Shown here: positions 21,403 through 28,588 of the stretch, piece after piece | Layout: each line of letters begins with the position of its first letter | Numbering within the stretch: the first letter of the stretch is position 1 | DNA from: a virus | Length of the DNA stretch: 30,661 nucleotides | Strand: one strand, 5' to 3' | Virus record (IMG/VR): IMGVR_UViG_3300001460_000095 | Span: 2,494-33,154 of that record | Notes under the pieces: generated by a model | What the model was told of the DNA's origin: nothing | Seen by the model: the letters and a program-made list of their open reading frames with translations, nothing else | Database searches by the model: none | Position numbers and translations under genes: made by a program

Positions 21403-23631
21403 TTAGAAAGTAATCTCACAGGCACCACCTTGACAGGCAATTGCACCCATTGTATCAATGTCTGTAAACTCCTTTTGAGACAATTGTGTTACAAAGTCTA
21501 TGGGAGCCATATTCTGTTGGATCTTTTCCCACTTGTGTAGTAAGAACACATCTTTGAGACAATACTCTGTCTCTTTTAGATCTCCCATAAAATAGTTGTC
21601 AGCAAATTTCTTAAATCTACGAATCCATTCTGCATTAAGGTCTGACATCTCACCACGATATTCTGGTGGTGTCTGAGCTTGCATTGCTGCATCCCATAGA
21701 TCTCTGAAACCTGACTTACGAGTGTCAACTATAAGACCTGATGCAAACAAAGCGGCTTTGCCATATTTGTCTACAATTTGATCTTCTGTCAGTACTTCGG
21801 TCATTGGAGCTTGAGCAAAATCTTTATCTCCCATTCCTGCTAAGAATGAAATACCAGCAAATGAATGTCTATTATTAAAAACGTAATCTTCTACTTCAGA
21901 CCACATATGTGGTAGCACTGTAACTGTATTAGATACATTGTGACGAATGTTGGGAGCAGCACATAGTTCTTCATTTGTACCAAACTCAACCCAGTTGTTT
22001 TGAACTATACTAACTTTCTCTAATAGCTCTCGGCCATATAGCTCCTCACGGAACAGTGACTTTTCAGGAGCAATTACTGGGAAGCCAATACAATAATCTG
22101 TACCGTTGGCTGACCATACAGAGTCTTCTGCCATATAAGGATTAGAATCAACTATTAACTTTGCCACTTCTGTATCTTTATTAAGTTGTATGTGACGTAG
22201 ATATCGAGCAGAATGCTCAGCATGAATACCACTAGCTGTTTGAAGTAATACAGAAGCGTTACCAGATGGCTTAACACACGTGGTTCTAGCTGCTGCATTG
22301 ATCCCAATAAGACCTGCTACAGTTTTGTTAATCTGTTTTACAATTTCTGCACCTTCTTTTTGAATATTAACATCAAACAATACATCTGGGTTATTCATCC
22401 ATCCTGTGATGGAAACTCCTAAGAGTGCTTCTCTTTCAAAGATTTTCTTAGTTGTTTTATCTAAATATTTAAAGTCTGTATATCCAGCTTGTAGTGTTCC
22501 TAGAATTGCTCCAGCTCTACATGCTTTGTAGAACTCTTCTGGAGACGTACATTTACCACCGTTGATCTCTGTTAAGTTGCATCCCTGCCAACCCGACTTT
22601 CCTTTTATTTGTGGATACATACCAATCTCGACACAAGGATTAGTTGTAAAATCTCTATCCTCGACAAAGTAAAATCCTGGCTCACCAAATTCTTTAATTG
22701 ATCCCATAATAGTTTTAAACTGGTCTCTTGTGATCTCATCTCGAACAATGACAGCAGAGTTGTTGGATCGTCCACGCTGAGGATTATCAACAAACCAATT
22801 ACCTGTTTTGGCAACAAGCATGTCCTGATCGTCAGGAGAGAAGAGACATATAGTTGCACTTCGACGGACACCACCTGCAAGGACTGCATCCGATGCATGC
22901 ATTGCTATATCATATACATCTATTGGACGTAGACGTGTTTCTCCTTTTAGAACTCTTGACTGAATAAGATGCTCTATTTTATCTAATGCTCTACGCAATG
23001 GTTCCGGACCTGGAGCTTTGAATCCACCATTAATCATAGAACCTTTAGGACGCACTTGATTTAAATCAAAATAGACCTTACGTCCTTCCATCTCAGGGAA
23101 CTGTCCACCACCAACAAAGTAAGAAGATAGTAGTGCTCCTAAAGAGTCAGCCCAACCTTCTACCGAATCCTCGACAACCCACCCCTTTGCTTGCTTCTTA
23201 CGTTCTGCAACATCTGGTAGTTTGTCGACATGGTGATATTGCACTGAGAACCCCGCCCCAGCGCCGCAGAGAAGTACGTAGAACAACTCTGAAAAGAACC
23301 TTGGTCTATCAGCATATGTGGAAGTGCAGTTATACATTCTCATCTGGTGTTTACGTAGTTGCTCTCCACCAAACTGTAATGCGCGTTGCGCACCCAAAGC
23401 ATATCTTAACTTATATAATGACTCAGCCTCATCTATAAGTTGAGCAAGCTCCGGAGTCATTTTGTCCTTATAATAATCACGATGCATATTCATAACACGA
23501 GCGACTGATTCATCCCATGTCTCATACTGCCCTTTTGCTTCGTCCCAACGTGAATAACTTTCGTAGAATTTAGTATCTGACATTAGCCCTCTTAGATCAA
23601 TGTCTTGTTTGTTGGGAATAGCTTTTAGCAT
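21403..23631 (-). CDS. nrdJ: Adenosylcobalamin-dependent ribonucleotide reductase, class II
   Basis: A 742-residue protein, the size of the monomeric B12-dependent reductase (RTPR) of Lactobacillus. C102 in RMYNCTST is the first redox cysteine, NPCVEIG in the middle gives the active-site C-x-E region, GGVRRSAT and AARTTCVKPSGNASVLL are typical segments, and the CQGGAC tail (C733, C738) is the swinging thiol pair. It makes deoxynucleotides without oxygen but needs host cobalamin. AGAGG stands 8 nt before the ATG. It has its own promoter at 23710-23738 and a leader of about 70 nt. The triphosphate substrate is inferred from the family. Confidence 0.93.
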   Translation of the reverse strand: MLKAIPNKQDIDLRGLMSDTKFYESYSRWDEAKGQYETWDESVARVMNMHRDYYKDKMTPELAQLIDEAESLYKLRYALGAQRALQFGGEQLRKHQMRMYNCTSTYADRPRFFSELFYVLLCGAGAGFSVQYHHVDKLPDVAERKKQAKGWVVEDSVEGWADSLGALLSSYFVGGGQFPEMEGRKVYFDLNQVRPKGSMINGGFKAPGPEPLRRALDKIEHLIQSRVLKGETRLRPIDVYDIAMHASDAVLAGGVRRSATICLFSPDDQDMLVAKTGNWFVDNPQRGRSNNSAVIVRDEITRDQFKTIMGSIKEFGEPGFYFVEDRDFTTNPCVEIGMYPQIKGKSGWQGCNLTEINGGKCTSPEEFYKACRAGAILGTLQAGYTDFKYLDKTTKKIFEREALLGVSITGWMNNPDVLFDVNIQKEGAEIVKQINKTVAGLIGINAAARTTCVKPSGNASVLLQTASGIHAEHSARYLRHIQLNKDTEVAKLIVDSNPYMAEDSVWSANGTDYCIGFPVIAPEKSLFREELYGRELLEKVSIVQNNWVEFGTNEELCAAPNIRHNVSNTVTVLPHMWSEVEDYVFNNRHSFAGISFLAGMGDKDFAQAPMTEVLTEDQIVDKYGKAALFASGLIVDTRKSGFRDLWDAAMQAQTPPEYRGEMSDLNAEWIRRFKKFADNYFMGDLKETEYCLKDVFLLHKWEKIQQNMAPIDFVTQLSQKEFTDIDTMGAIACQGGACEITF

Positions 23632-23709
23632 TATAATTACCTCTGAGTATATGTATGGAAATCTATTACCGGATGCAATAGATATATGATTGTATCTGTA
23701 GTTGATAGC

Positions 23710-23738
23710 ATTATATAGGATTTACAATTCTTGGTAAA
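23710..23738 (-). promoter_or_regulatory. Sigma70-like promoter for nrdJ
   Basis: The minus strand carries TTTACC (23738-23733), 17 bases and TATAAT (23715-23710). The -10 is perfect and the -35 matches four of six. A long A-rich run just upstream (minus-strand reading of 23758-23780) could act as an UP element. The -35 box overlaps the stem of a hairpin. The predicted start near 23703 leaves about a 70-nt leader before the ATG at 23631. Confidence 0.6.
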
Positions 23739-23780
23739 CGCCATAAAACCAAGAATTTATTTTTTTATTTTTTTTATTTT
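23726..23780 (+). terminator. Rightward intrinsic terminator in the nrdJ-lipase gap
   Basis: On the plus strand, AATTCTTGGT and ACCAAGAATT form a perfect 10-bp stem (23726-23735 with 23748-23757) around a 12-base loop, followed by a T-rich run to 23780. This orientation stops rightward transcription, although no rightward gene is recognised to its left. Read leftward, the hairpin follows an A-rich run and has no T tract. The gap 23632-23785 otherwise holds only the nrdJ promoter and leader. Confidence 0.6.
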
Positions 23781-23785
23781 GAGGT

Positions 23786-24541
23786 TTAGATATTACTAAT
23801 GTGTTTAATATATTCGGTCATAGAATGATCACTAAAGTTGTCAACTTTACCTTTTTTCAAACCCATCCACATACCATTCAACTTATCTTTAACCCTTTGC
23901 CATTTGGTTAAAGTAATATACGTACCATATGCATTTATATAATGCTGTGTTCCGTGATGAACATATCCCATCAAACGTAGAGGAACTGTAGTAACAATAT
24001 CGTTATTGTTTTTCCATCTGTGATGAACTACACCTAGACTTTTAATATACTTTCTCCAACCTACACGAGGAGATCCATATGTATATAATTCTTCTACTGG
24101 TTGGATGTCAGGATATAAATGACAACGGCTGGACATTATAGTAGCCATTGCTGCTCCTAACGAGTGGCCACAGAACCATAAGTCTTTTTTTATGGTTGCT
24201 TTAGTGTTAAGATCTTTAAGTATTCTAGGCCATAACTCATCAACCTCAGCTTTGAACCCTCTATGAACTCTACTAACAGTCTCAGCTACTACTGGTAATG
24301 CTTTTAGATCTGCACTGATATCATTAAACTCTGTTGGTTCAGTCCCACGGCAGGCAATTACAACATCATCTTTATTAGCAAAACGATATGCCTGAGCTCC
24401 AGCTAAGTTATAAAATTCTGTTGAACTAAAACCTAATTTTTTAGCTTTACTTGTTGCTGTTTTTTTGTTGTTGTATGCAATACTAGCTAGGTTTGCAAAT
24501 AATAGTGATCTTTCTTTAAAACTTAGTTTACTAATAGACAT
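23786..24541 (-). CDS. Class 3 lipase (alpha/beta hydrolase)
   Basis: A 251-residue protein from ATG 24541, with AGGA 8 nt upstream; the longer frame begins with TTG inside the spanin gene. The full lipase_3 layout is present: VIACRGTEPTEFND, GHSLGAA with nucleophile S127, YTYGSPRVG, NNNDIVTTVP with D181, and FSDHSMTEYI with H239. It has no signal peptide. It would hydrolyse acylglycerols or phospholipids. Directly after the spanin pair, it may help open the outer membrane at lysis, though a metabolic role in releasing host fatty acids is possible. Confidence 0.85.
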   Translation of the reverse strand: MSISKLSFKERSLLFANLASIAYNNKKTATSKAKKLGFSSTEFYNLAGAQAYRFANKDDVVIACRGTEPTEFNDISADLKALPVVAETVSRVHRGFKAEVDELWPRILKDLNTKATIKKDLWFCGHSLGAAMATIMSSRCHLYPDIQPVEELYTYGSPRVGWRKYIKSLGVVHHRWKNNNDIVTTVPLRLMGYVHHGTQHYINAYGTYITLTKWQRVKDKLNGMWMGLKKGKVDNFSDHSMTEYIKHISNI

Positions 24542-24554
24542 AATAGATTCCTGA

Positions 24555-24986
24555 TCATTCAGTTGGGAGTTCAATCTCTGGGGATTTATCTAGGGCTTCT
24601 TCGTAGTAAGCAATAATTGCTTGTTGGTCTTTTACATATCGTCTAAGATCTGCTATTCCTATAGCTAGATTTTTATACCCTTTGGGAGTAGTGACAAACA
24701 TAACAACATTGCCTGTCTGTAAATTAATTTCATTAATTTTTTCTTCTATGTTATCTTCTGTGATAACAAACCAATCAACAGGTGGAAACTTGACCACCTT
24801 AGGACGTTCCTGAATAGGAATGTTCTGTTCTAGATACTCAGTTGTTACTACTACTTCCGGTTCCGGAGCCCTCGAGCACGCCACTAGGAGTAGTGTTGAT
24901 GCTAGAAGGAGGGGTAGTTTCAGCTTCAATTCTATCAATGAGTTTGCCAACTGCGTTGTTGACTCGGTCTTCAAGGCCTTGTGCAT
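24555..24986 (-). CDS. Outer-membrane lipoprotein, probable o-spanin (Rz1-like)
   Basis: A 143-residue protein with a type II signal peptide: a long n-region, the core LPLLLASTLLLVA, and the lipobox LVAC with C37. GGAGG stands 9 nt before ATG 24986, inside the coding sequence of the inner-membrane spanin. The mature part is about 107 residues: a proline-rich segment after the cysteine, then helices ending in an acidic tail. It starts within, and out of frame from, the upstream TM/coiled-coil gene (149-nt overlap), the hallmark of Rz/Rz1 pairs. It is longer than typical Rz1 (40-70 mature), so the call is probable, not certain. Confidence 0.6.
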   Translation of the reverse strand: MHKALKTESTTQLANSLIELKLKLPLLLASTLLLVACSRAPEPEVVVTTEYLEQNIPIQERPKVVKFPPVDWFVITEDNIEEKINEINLQTGNVVMFVTTPKGYKNLAIGIADLRRYVKDQQAIIAYYEEALDKSPEIELPTE

Positions 24987-25287
24987 CTGTTAATGCCTCC
25001 ATGGTCAAATCAATTTTAGCAAACACCCCTCTTATTTTATCAAGGTGCTCTTGCGATTTTTGTAATCTCTTTGTTAAATCTTTATTTAGTTGTTCATTCT
25101 TCTCTTGGTCAGCAGCAAGTTGATTTACTGTGTTCTGCAGAGTTTCTGCTGCAGTCTTTAACTTTACATTATTTTCTCGTAACGTAGTTATAGTTTCTTG
25201 TGACCATTCATAATAATTCTTTGCTGTGTATCCCACACCACCTAATATACCTATCACTATTAAAAATAAATATATTTTAGCCATCAT
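24838..25287 (-). CDS. Inner-membrane coiled-coil protein, probable i-spanin (Rz-like)
   Basis: A 149-residue protein with one N-terminal transmembrane helix (residues about 5-21, YLFLIVIGILGGVGYTA) and a periplasmic coiled coil (about 28-105) rich in N, Q, E and K. It ends in a low-complexity S/G/P/T tail that is encoded over the overlapping lipoprotein gene. Together with that lipoprotein it would form a spanin complex that fuses inner and outer membranes at the end of lysis. Tandem ATGs at 25287 and 25284 overlap the stop of the preceding gene. Confidence 0.6.
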   Translation of the reverse strand: MMAKIYLFLIVIGILGGVGYTAKNYYEWSQETITTLRENNVKLKTAAETLQNTVNQLAADQEKNEQLNKDLTKRLQKSQEHLDKIRGVFAKIDLTMEALTDAQGLEDRVNNAVGKLIDRIEAETTPPSSINTTPSGVLEGSGTGSSSNN

Positions 25288-25639
25288 AGTACTTTCTAAA
25301 TTGTTTTAGCAGTACAGGACTCTTAGTTTTTTTACGACGTCGATCTGTGACATTAATAGGAATTCCCATTTTCCTTCTGAAGATATTTGTAGGAAGTCTA
25401 CTAGGACCCATATTCTTAGTATCATGTGGAATACCAGCATCGGCTGCTGTCATTGCTTCTTCTTTTTGCATGTTTATAAAAAAGTTGGCTTGCTTCTTAT
25501 CCATAGTAGTAGCTCCTCGTCTATTCTTTAATTCATGAGCCTTCGCAATAGTCATCTTTCCTTTGACCTTACGTTTAAGAGTGCCTGGTGCACCTCTTTT
25601 AGAATGACTCTTGTTTATAAGATCAGATGTTTTGCTCAT
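25277..25639 (-). CDS. Basic protein of unknown function (120 aa)
   Basis: A very basic protein (KRKVKGKMT, DRRRKKTKS, lysine/arginine throughout) without membrane segments. The middle (DKKQANFFINMQKEEAM) is helical and a GPSRLPTNIFRRKMG stretch follows. The ATG overlaps the stop of the preceding gene (ATGA). The composition fits nucleic-acid binding or a capsid-internal role. No family recognised. It directly precedes the spanin pair. Confidence 0.55.
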   Translation of the reverse strand: MSKTSDLINKSHSKRGAPGTLKRKVKGKMTIAKAHELKNRRGATTMDKKQANFFINMQKEEAMTAADAGIPHDTKNMGPSRLPTNIFRRKMGIPINVTDRRRKKTKSPVLLKQFRKYYDG

Positions 25640-26235
25640 CTTGACAACTCACCAATTGAAACATATATATTTTTATTTGTTCTTACATGCTTAACTTCAT
25701 AGATGTTTATACCAAACATATCTCCAACAGGCAAACATTCATTACTTACTCTAATGTTGTCTCTTTTATTAACTATTTCATCTATTGTATCGTTTAGCAC
25801 TTTATCATTCAGTACTTTGTATACACCAGGAGATAATCGTCCATCTTCTAATACAAACCAGCCGCTTGACTCACTAAGAAAATCAAGTTGATCAAGGCCA
25901 TGAGCCTCTAGACATTGATTTATTTTTTGGTCTGAGATTCCAAATTTCTCTTTGAGTAAATATAAAGCAGTCGCATAGGATGCAAGTTTGCTTCCACCAC
26001 CAGGTGCTTTGGCCATAATCTTTTTAATGTTAAAAACTAATCTGTGGAATGGTGTATAATAATCTTTGTACTTTGATCGGTTTTCTGAGGTGTTTAAAGT
26101 AAATTTCTTATCTCTTTTTCCGTCTTTGTCTATTATACCCAACTTGAATGCTTCTGTGTCCTCAAAAGCAGTAGTAAGTAGTCGTAAGAATCTAAACGTA
26201 TAGACTAGGTCGCCAGCGCGTTTAATAATACTCAT
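25636..26235 (-). CDS. Conserved-looking phage protein of unknown function (199 aa)
   Basis: It begins MSIIKRAGDLVYTFRFLRLL, the style of several T4-like marine-phage proteins. A helical central region follows (YTPFHRLVFNIKKIM, then APGGGSKLASYATALYLLKEKFG), and a beta-rich C-terminus ends in a short strand (NIYVSIGEL). No enzyme motif seen. AAGGA lies 8 nt before the ATG. Its position in the lysine-rich cluster suggests a virion or assembly role, but this is inference only. Confidence 0.55.
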   Translation of the reverse strand: MSIIKRAGDLVYTFRFLRLLTTAFEDTEAFKLGIIDKDGKRDKKFTLNTSENRSKYKDYYTPFHRLVFNIKKIMAKAPGGGSKLASYATALYLLKEKFGISDQKINQCLEAHGLDQLDFLSESSGWFVLEDGRLSPGVYKVLNDKVLNDTIDEIVNKRDNIRVSNECLPVGDMFGINIYEVKHVRTNKNIYVSIGELSR

Positions 26236-26603
26236 TATATTTTCCTTAACCTACCTATTACTTCCTTGTCCATGCCTATATCGGTGTATTGATCATTACG
26301 AATGTGTTTCAAGTATATTAGAAACGGTTTTAGTACATGCCAATATCTTCCTTCTATCTGATACTCTAACATCTTTAAAGATGGATCTATATCAAACACA
26401 TTAAAGACTACTATCAAATGATTTAGAATTAATCTTTCGGATAGTTCACCAGTCTTATCATAACGGTTGAATAGACGCTTAAGGTACATGAATCTTTTTA
26501 GATCATCATAAAATTCTTGAGCGTCTATTATATTTGGTTTGTAGTAGCACTTAGCTGCATACAACAAAAAGTTTTTATCATCGAGGTTTTCAAATATTAG
26601 CAT
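26235..26603 (-). CDS. Helical phage protein of unknown function (122 aa)
   Basis: Entirely helical, aromatic-rich protein (NFLLYAAKCYYKPN, EFYDDLKRFMYLKRLFNRY, LILNHLIVVFNVF). Similar short proteins with an LLYAAKxYxxP start occur in T4-like phages next to structural genes; I cannot name a function. The TAATG overlap with the next gene suggests coupling. The 25 bases between its start and the preceding gene hold no visible promoter. Confidence 0.55.
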   Translation of the reverse strand: MLIFENLDDKNFLLYAAKCYYKPNIIDAQEFYDDLKRFMYLKRLFNRYDKTGELSERLILNHLIVVFNVFDIDPSLKMLEYQIEGRYWHVLKPFLIYLKHIRNDQYTDIGMDKEVIGRLRKI

Positions 26604-26628
26604 TAGTCATCCATAAAGTCTTTACACT

Positions 26629-27024
26629 CTATTTAGACAAGATACCTTTCATAGTTTGAACTAATGATTTTTTAGTTTTCCGACGATCTAATTCAACACC
26701 ATGCTCACGACCCAACAACTCTAGCTCATTTTTTGACATTGAATCAAGATCTTCGCCATGTGTATGATCTACATCTCCACCTTCATGCGAATGTTCCATA
26801 CCATTATCATGTGTATGCATCATTGGATCTGGTTTGAGCATTGACTTAATAGTCTCAAGAGGTTTTTTCTTTAACTCTTTTGCAGCAGGGACACCATAAA
26901 AATCGTCAATTTGTTCTTGCGTAAATCTTGATGATATGTAACACTCATCAGTAACAGGGTCTACCCATCCTTGATTTGCTACTGGTACTGCATGTTCACA
27001 CCACCCTGGAGGTTTAATTGCCAT
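26629..27024 (-). CDS. Histidine-rich protein with C-terminal SAP/HeH-like helices (131 aa)
   Basis: The N-terminus (KPPGWCEHAVPVANQGWVDPVTDECYIS) has two cysteines and tryptophans. The middle carries three HxH motifs (H70/H72, H78/H80, H87/H89) in an acidic, glycine-rich stretch, a probable metal-binding region. The C-terminus (residues about 93-129, MSKNELELLGREHGVELDRRKTKKSLVQ) looks like a SAP/HeH-type helix-extended loop-helix often found at the ends of phage structural proteins. AAGGA stands 8 nt before the ATG. A virion component that binds iron or zinc is a reasonable guess, no more. Confidence 0.6.
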   Translation of the reverse strand: MAIKPPGWCEHAVPVANQGWVDPVTDECYISSRFTQEQIDDFYGVPAAKELKKKPLETIKSMLKPDPMMHTHDNGMEHSHEGGDVDHTHGEDLDSMSKNELELLGREHGVELDRRKTKKSLVQTMKGILSK

Positions 27025-27028
27025 ATTA

Positions 27029-27253
27029 TTATCCTTCTTCTAGTTTTTTAACTCTAGCACCCGTTATAGGATTAAAGTTTTTCTCAGGTTCCTCATCATC
27101 TTCACCTTCAATAGGCATCATTAGTCGAGGGCTATCGGTTAAGTCCAGTTCACGCTCTACTATAACTCCATTGACTATGGATACAATCTTTGCAGCTTCA
27201 TCTTCAACTTCTGTGACTCTTAGACCCTCTTGCACTTTTTTCTTCGCGGCCAT
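27029..27253 (-). CDS. Small acidic protein of unknown function (74 aa)
   Basis: A basic start (MAAKKKVQE), a beta-strand-rich middle (AKIVSIVNGVIVERELDL) and an acidic, unstructured-looking end with ITGARVKKLEEG. AAGGG stands about 8 nt before the ATG. It lies between the histidine-rich and the calcium-loop proteins with minimal spacing. No family recognised. Confidence 0.55.
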   Translation of the reverse strand: MAAKKKVQEGLRVTEVEDEAAKIVSIVNGVIVERELDLTDSPRLMMPIEGEDDEEPEKNFNPITGARVKKLEEG

Positions 27254-27256
27254 AAT

Positions 27257-27976
27257 TTAACCCTTTGCTGGTGTCGCAGAAGGAATGATTTTCTTATCGC
27301 CTGCAGCGTTATCACCTTTGCGAGCCTTCATTGCTGGGACAGCAGCCACAGCTTTTGCCATTTGATCTTCCTCTTCAGGATTATCTTTAATTTCTGGCTC
27401 ATGATCTTTTCTCATTTGCTTTGCACCAGGAGAATCTTTTGAATCCATTTCTTCTCCGTCTGCTGCACTTTTATAATGTTTACCATCTTTATCTGCAGCA
27501 CCACGAGCTTCCATTATACGTGCATATACTGCAGGTATAGTAGATTCGGCTGCTGTATCAGCAGAATTAGTTTTCTTTTCTTTTTTAGGGTTCATCACTA
27601 TCTCCTCGTCACCTTCTTTTTTCATATTTTTAGAAATTGCTTTCCGCTTCTTATGTAAATACTCATCTGACTTATCTGCATCACCATCGTTGTCAATATC
27701 TTTATCATCGCGGTCTGCATGTTTACCTTTAAGCTCATCCTTGTCAACAGGATCCATCTTACCGTTGTACAAGCCTTTTGCCATTTTTTCTTTTGAAGAC
27801 ATACCTTCGGTAGCTTCTTTCTTAGGAATGTCAAATGGTGCTTTAGGCAGCGTGACCGCGGCCTTACCTTTTTCTGAGCTAGCTGCTGATTTAGCTAGTG
27901 TTTTGGCTAATTGTGCCTTTGTGTTTTCATTGACTTCAGAATATGCTCCAGCCAACTTTTTGATCCATTCGCTCAT
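27257..27976 (-). CDS. Acidic/lysine-rich phage protein with an EF-hand-like loop (239 aa)
   Basis: Low-complexity protein rich in K, D, E, A and G. Residues 93-104 form a canonical calcium loop (D93, D95, D97, G98, D99, D101, D104), followed by an EYLHKKRKAI helix. This motif recurs in marine T4-like phage proteins. The N-terminus (WIKKLAGAYSEVNE) resembles other proteins of such clusters. The sequence appears mostly disordered. AAGGAG stands before the ATG. A head-internal or tail-associated virion protein stabilised by seawater calcium is plausible but unproven. Confidence 0.6.
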   Translation of the reverse strand: MSEWIKKLAGAYSEVNENTKAQLAKTLAKSAASSEKGKAAVTLPKAPFDIPKKEATEGMSSKEKMAKGLYNGKMDPVDKDELKGKHADRDDKDIDNDGDADKSDEYLHKKRKAISKNMKKEGDEEIVMNPKKEKKTNSADTAAESTIPAVYARIMEARGAADKDGKHYKSAADGEEMDSKDSPGAKQMRKDHEPEIKDNPEEEDQMAKAVAAVPAMKARKGDNAAGDKKIIPSATPAKG

Positions 27977-27986
27977 GTGTATCTCC

Positions 27987-28319
27987 TTACATCCAAAGTT
28001 GAGCTGCGATTGATCCTATGATAGCTGCTATGGCTACCCAGAATAGTTTATTTATTAATCCTACAGTAGATGCGTTATCTCTTACCTGCAGTTCAATGAC
28101 ATCTAGTTTGCTAGAAAATTTGTTCATTCTTTCAAAAGATCTGTCATGATCTTCTTTTAGTCCTATTAATTTTTCTTCTGTACGAGCCATAGCAACCATT
28201 GCTTCAGCTAATAAATCTAATTTATCTTCGATACGGTCTAGTCTTACATTTGTGCTCATTTTATTTGCCATTTTAATTACTGGTTGCAGAGTCTGTTCCA
28301 TATCGTCTAACAATTCCAT
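27987..28319 (-). CDS. Coiled-coil protein with C-terminal membrane anchor (XhlA-like)
   Basis: A 110-residue protein. A heptad-patterned helix from about residue 25 to 82 (VRLDRIEDKLDLLAEAM..., KLDVIELQV) is followed by a C-terminal transmembrane helix (88-108, LINKLFWVAIAAIIGSIAAQL). This layout resembles haemolysin XhlA-type proteins that accompany holins. The start is uncertain: ATG 28319 overlaps the upstream gene by 13 nt, and ATG 28259 (90 residues, MSTNVRLDRI) is equally possible; neither has a strong ribosome site. A lysis or virion-membrane role is inferred. Confidence 0.5.
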   Translation of the reverse strand: MELLDDMEQTLQPVIKMANKMSTNVRLDRIEDKLDLLAEAMVAMARTEEKLIGLKEDHDRSFERMNKFSSKLDVIELQVRDNASTVGLINKLFWVAIAAIIGSIAAQLWM

Positions 28320-28588
28320 CTAGCTCGAGCAGCTTTGCCCCGTTCACTAGACCAACTTTGTGATCTGGAACAGAATGCCTTACGTCTGCCATGCGCTTTA
28401 GTACCTGGTTTAAGTGTACTAGGAGCTGCTGTAACTGCGGTACTAAGTTTACTACCTGGATTACGTCTCCTATATGCTGCCACACCCTTCTTTGTCATGC
28501 CTGCACCTTGAGCTACAGATCTCTTGTGACCTGACCCTACGGACATTCCTGACATATCTTCTTGTATGAAAGCCTTAAACTTTATCAC
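28307..28588 (-). CDS. Basic phage protein with KKGVAAYRRRNPGSKL motif (93 aa)
   Basis: A compact basic domain: GMTKKGVAAYRRRNPGSKL, then TAVT, KPGTKAHGRRKAFCSRS, and a C-terminal ARARWNC. This G-T-KKG-YRR-NPGSKL ... RR-FC-R ... W-C pattern is a known conserved phage domain (I recall it as DUF6321) seen in many tailed phages and sometimes inside larger virion proteins. The two cysteines may bind metal. The start is GTG at 28588, whose bases overlap the stop of the upstream gene, with GGGAG about 9 nt before. Function unknown. Confidence 0.65.
   Translation of the reverse strand: MIKFKAFIQEDMSGMSVGSGHKRSVAQGAGMTKKGVAAYRRRNPGSKLSTAVTAAPSTLKPGTKAHGRRKAFCSRSQSWSSERGKAARARWNC

Noticed and set aside
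23637-23744. 35-codon minus-strand frame in the nrdJ leader
   Set aside because: It has no ribosome site, begins inside a hairpin loop and covers the nrdJ promoter and leader. It is probably a chance frame.
28273-28485. 70-codon minus-strand frame overlapping two genes
   Set aside because: It is an alternate frame of the conserved basic-domain gene and has no own ribosome site or recognisable domain.
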